NCBI GenBank assembly: GCA_037384885.1
Contig: JARRNO010000148.1
Location: 1 to 5,493, forward strand
Reading direction: 5' to 3'
Source of the DNA: JARRNO01 sp037384885
Lineage (GTDB): Bacteria > Acidobacteriota > UBA4820 > DSQY01
DNA length: 5,493 nt
Positions 5,424 to 5,493 of this stretch are shown piece after piece (the stretch's first letter is position 1; every line of letters starts with the position of its first letter). The notes under the pieces are model-generated. The model did not search any database and was not told where the DNA came from. It saw only the letters and a list, made by a program, of their open reading frames with translations. The position numbers and the translations under genes were made by a program.

Positions 5424-5493
5424 ATGCTGAACGAATTACCCCCTATCGCCCTTACTTTCGACGACGTTTCCCTGATGCCGGCCTTTTCGCGGG
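5424..5493 (+). CDS. guaB: Inosine-5'-monophosphate dehydrogenase, N-terminal part only (3'-partial)
   Basis: Only the first 23 codons are in the window. The product begins MLNELPPIALTFDDVSLMPA, and LTFDDVSLMPAFS matches the conserved N-terminal LTFDDVLLxPAxS signature of IMP dehydrogenase. That enzyme oxidises IMP to XMP with NAD+, the first committed step of guanine nucleotide synthesis in the cytosol. An in-frame TGA at 5409-5411 rules out an upstream start, and AGGAG (5414-5418) lies 5 nt before the ATG. GMP reductase and GuaB-related proteins share part of this signature, so the exact member of the family cannot be fixed from 23 residues. The catalytic Cys loop and any CBS domains lie beyond the window. 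Confidence 0.82.
   Translation, partial: MLNELPPIALTFDDVSLMPAFSR

Noticed and set aside
4654..5430. 258-codon plus-strand open frame opposite endonuclease V
   Set aside because: Endonuclease V has every expected motif on the other strand. This frame also runs over the guaB start and has no recognisable content.

Overview
The window carries six protein-coding genes and no RNA gene, insertion sequence or CRISPR array that I can see. G+C is moderately high, roughly 57-70% in the 60-base lines I counted in the middle and right part and lower on the left. That G+C, the mixed ATG/GTG/TTG starts with good Shine-Dalgarno sites, and the gene types suggest a free-living Gram-negative bacterium. A Desulfobacterota/deltaproteobacterial source of the Syntrophobacter kind is my best guess, but it is an inference and not a sequence match.

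Layout: (1) positions 1-744, + strand, the 3' part of an unrecognised protein with an HExxH metal-binding-type motif and lower G+C than the rest. (2) 785-1375, +, an unrecognised single-pass membrane protein with an extracytoplasmic domain. (3) 1439-3322, +, an M3-family zinc metallopeptidase of the oligoendopeptidase F type with an N-terminal export signal. (4) 3319-3768, +, a thioredoxin-type ArsC arsenate reductase whose GTG start overlaps the peptidase stop. (5) 3787-4617, +, a DnaQ-like DEDDh 3'-5' exonuclease with a TTG start and an N-terminal helical, possibly winged-helix, region. (6) 4609-5292, - strand, endonuclease V, with a 9-bp tail-to-tail overlap with the exonuclease. (7) 5424-5493, +, the first 23 codons of IMP dehydrogenase (guaB), transcribed divergently from endonuclease V across a 131-bp control region.

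Genes 3-5 look like one translationally coupled operon (4-bp overlap, then an 18-nt gap), although their products act in different compartments and pathways. The right side has a loose theme. Endonuclease V cuts nucleic acid at deaminated adenine (inosine), the exonuclease next to it could trim the resulting 3' end, and the divergent guaB product uses up IMP, the free nucleotide source of that base. This is a hypothesis from gene order, not an established system.

I do not see a clear, previously undescribed defence or mobile system. The most open items are the unrecognised HExxH protein at the left edge, the unrecognised membrane protein beside it, and the nfi/guaB control region with overlapping dyads.
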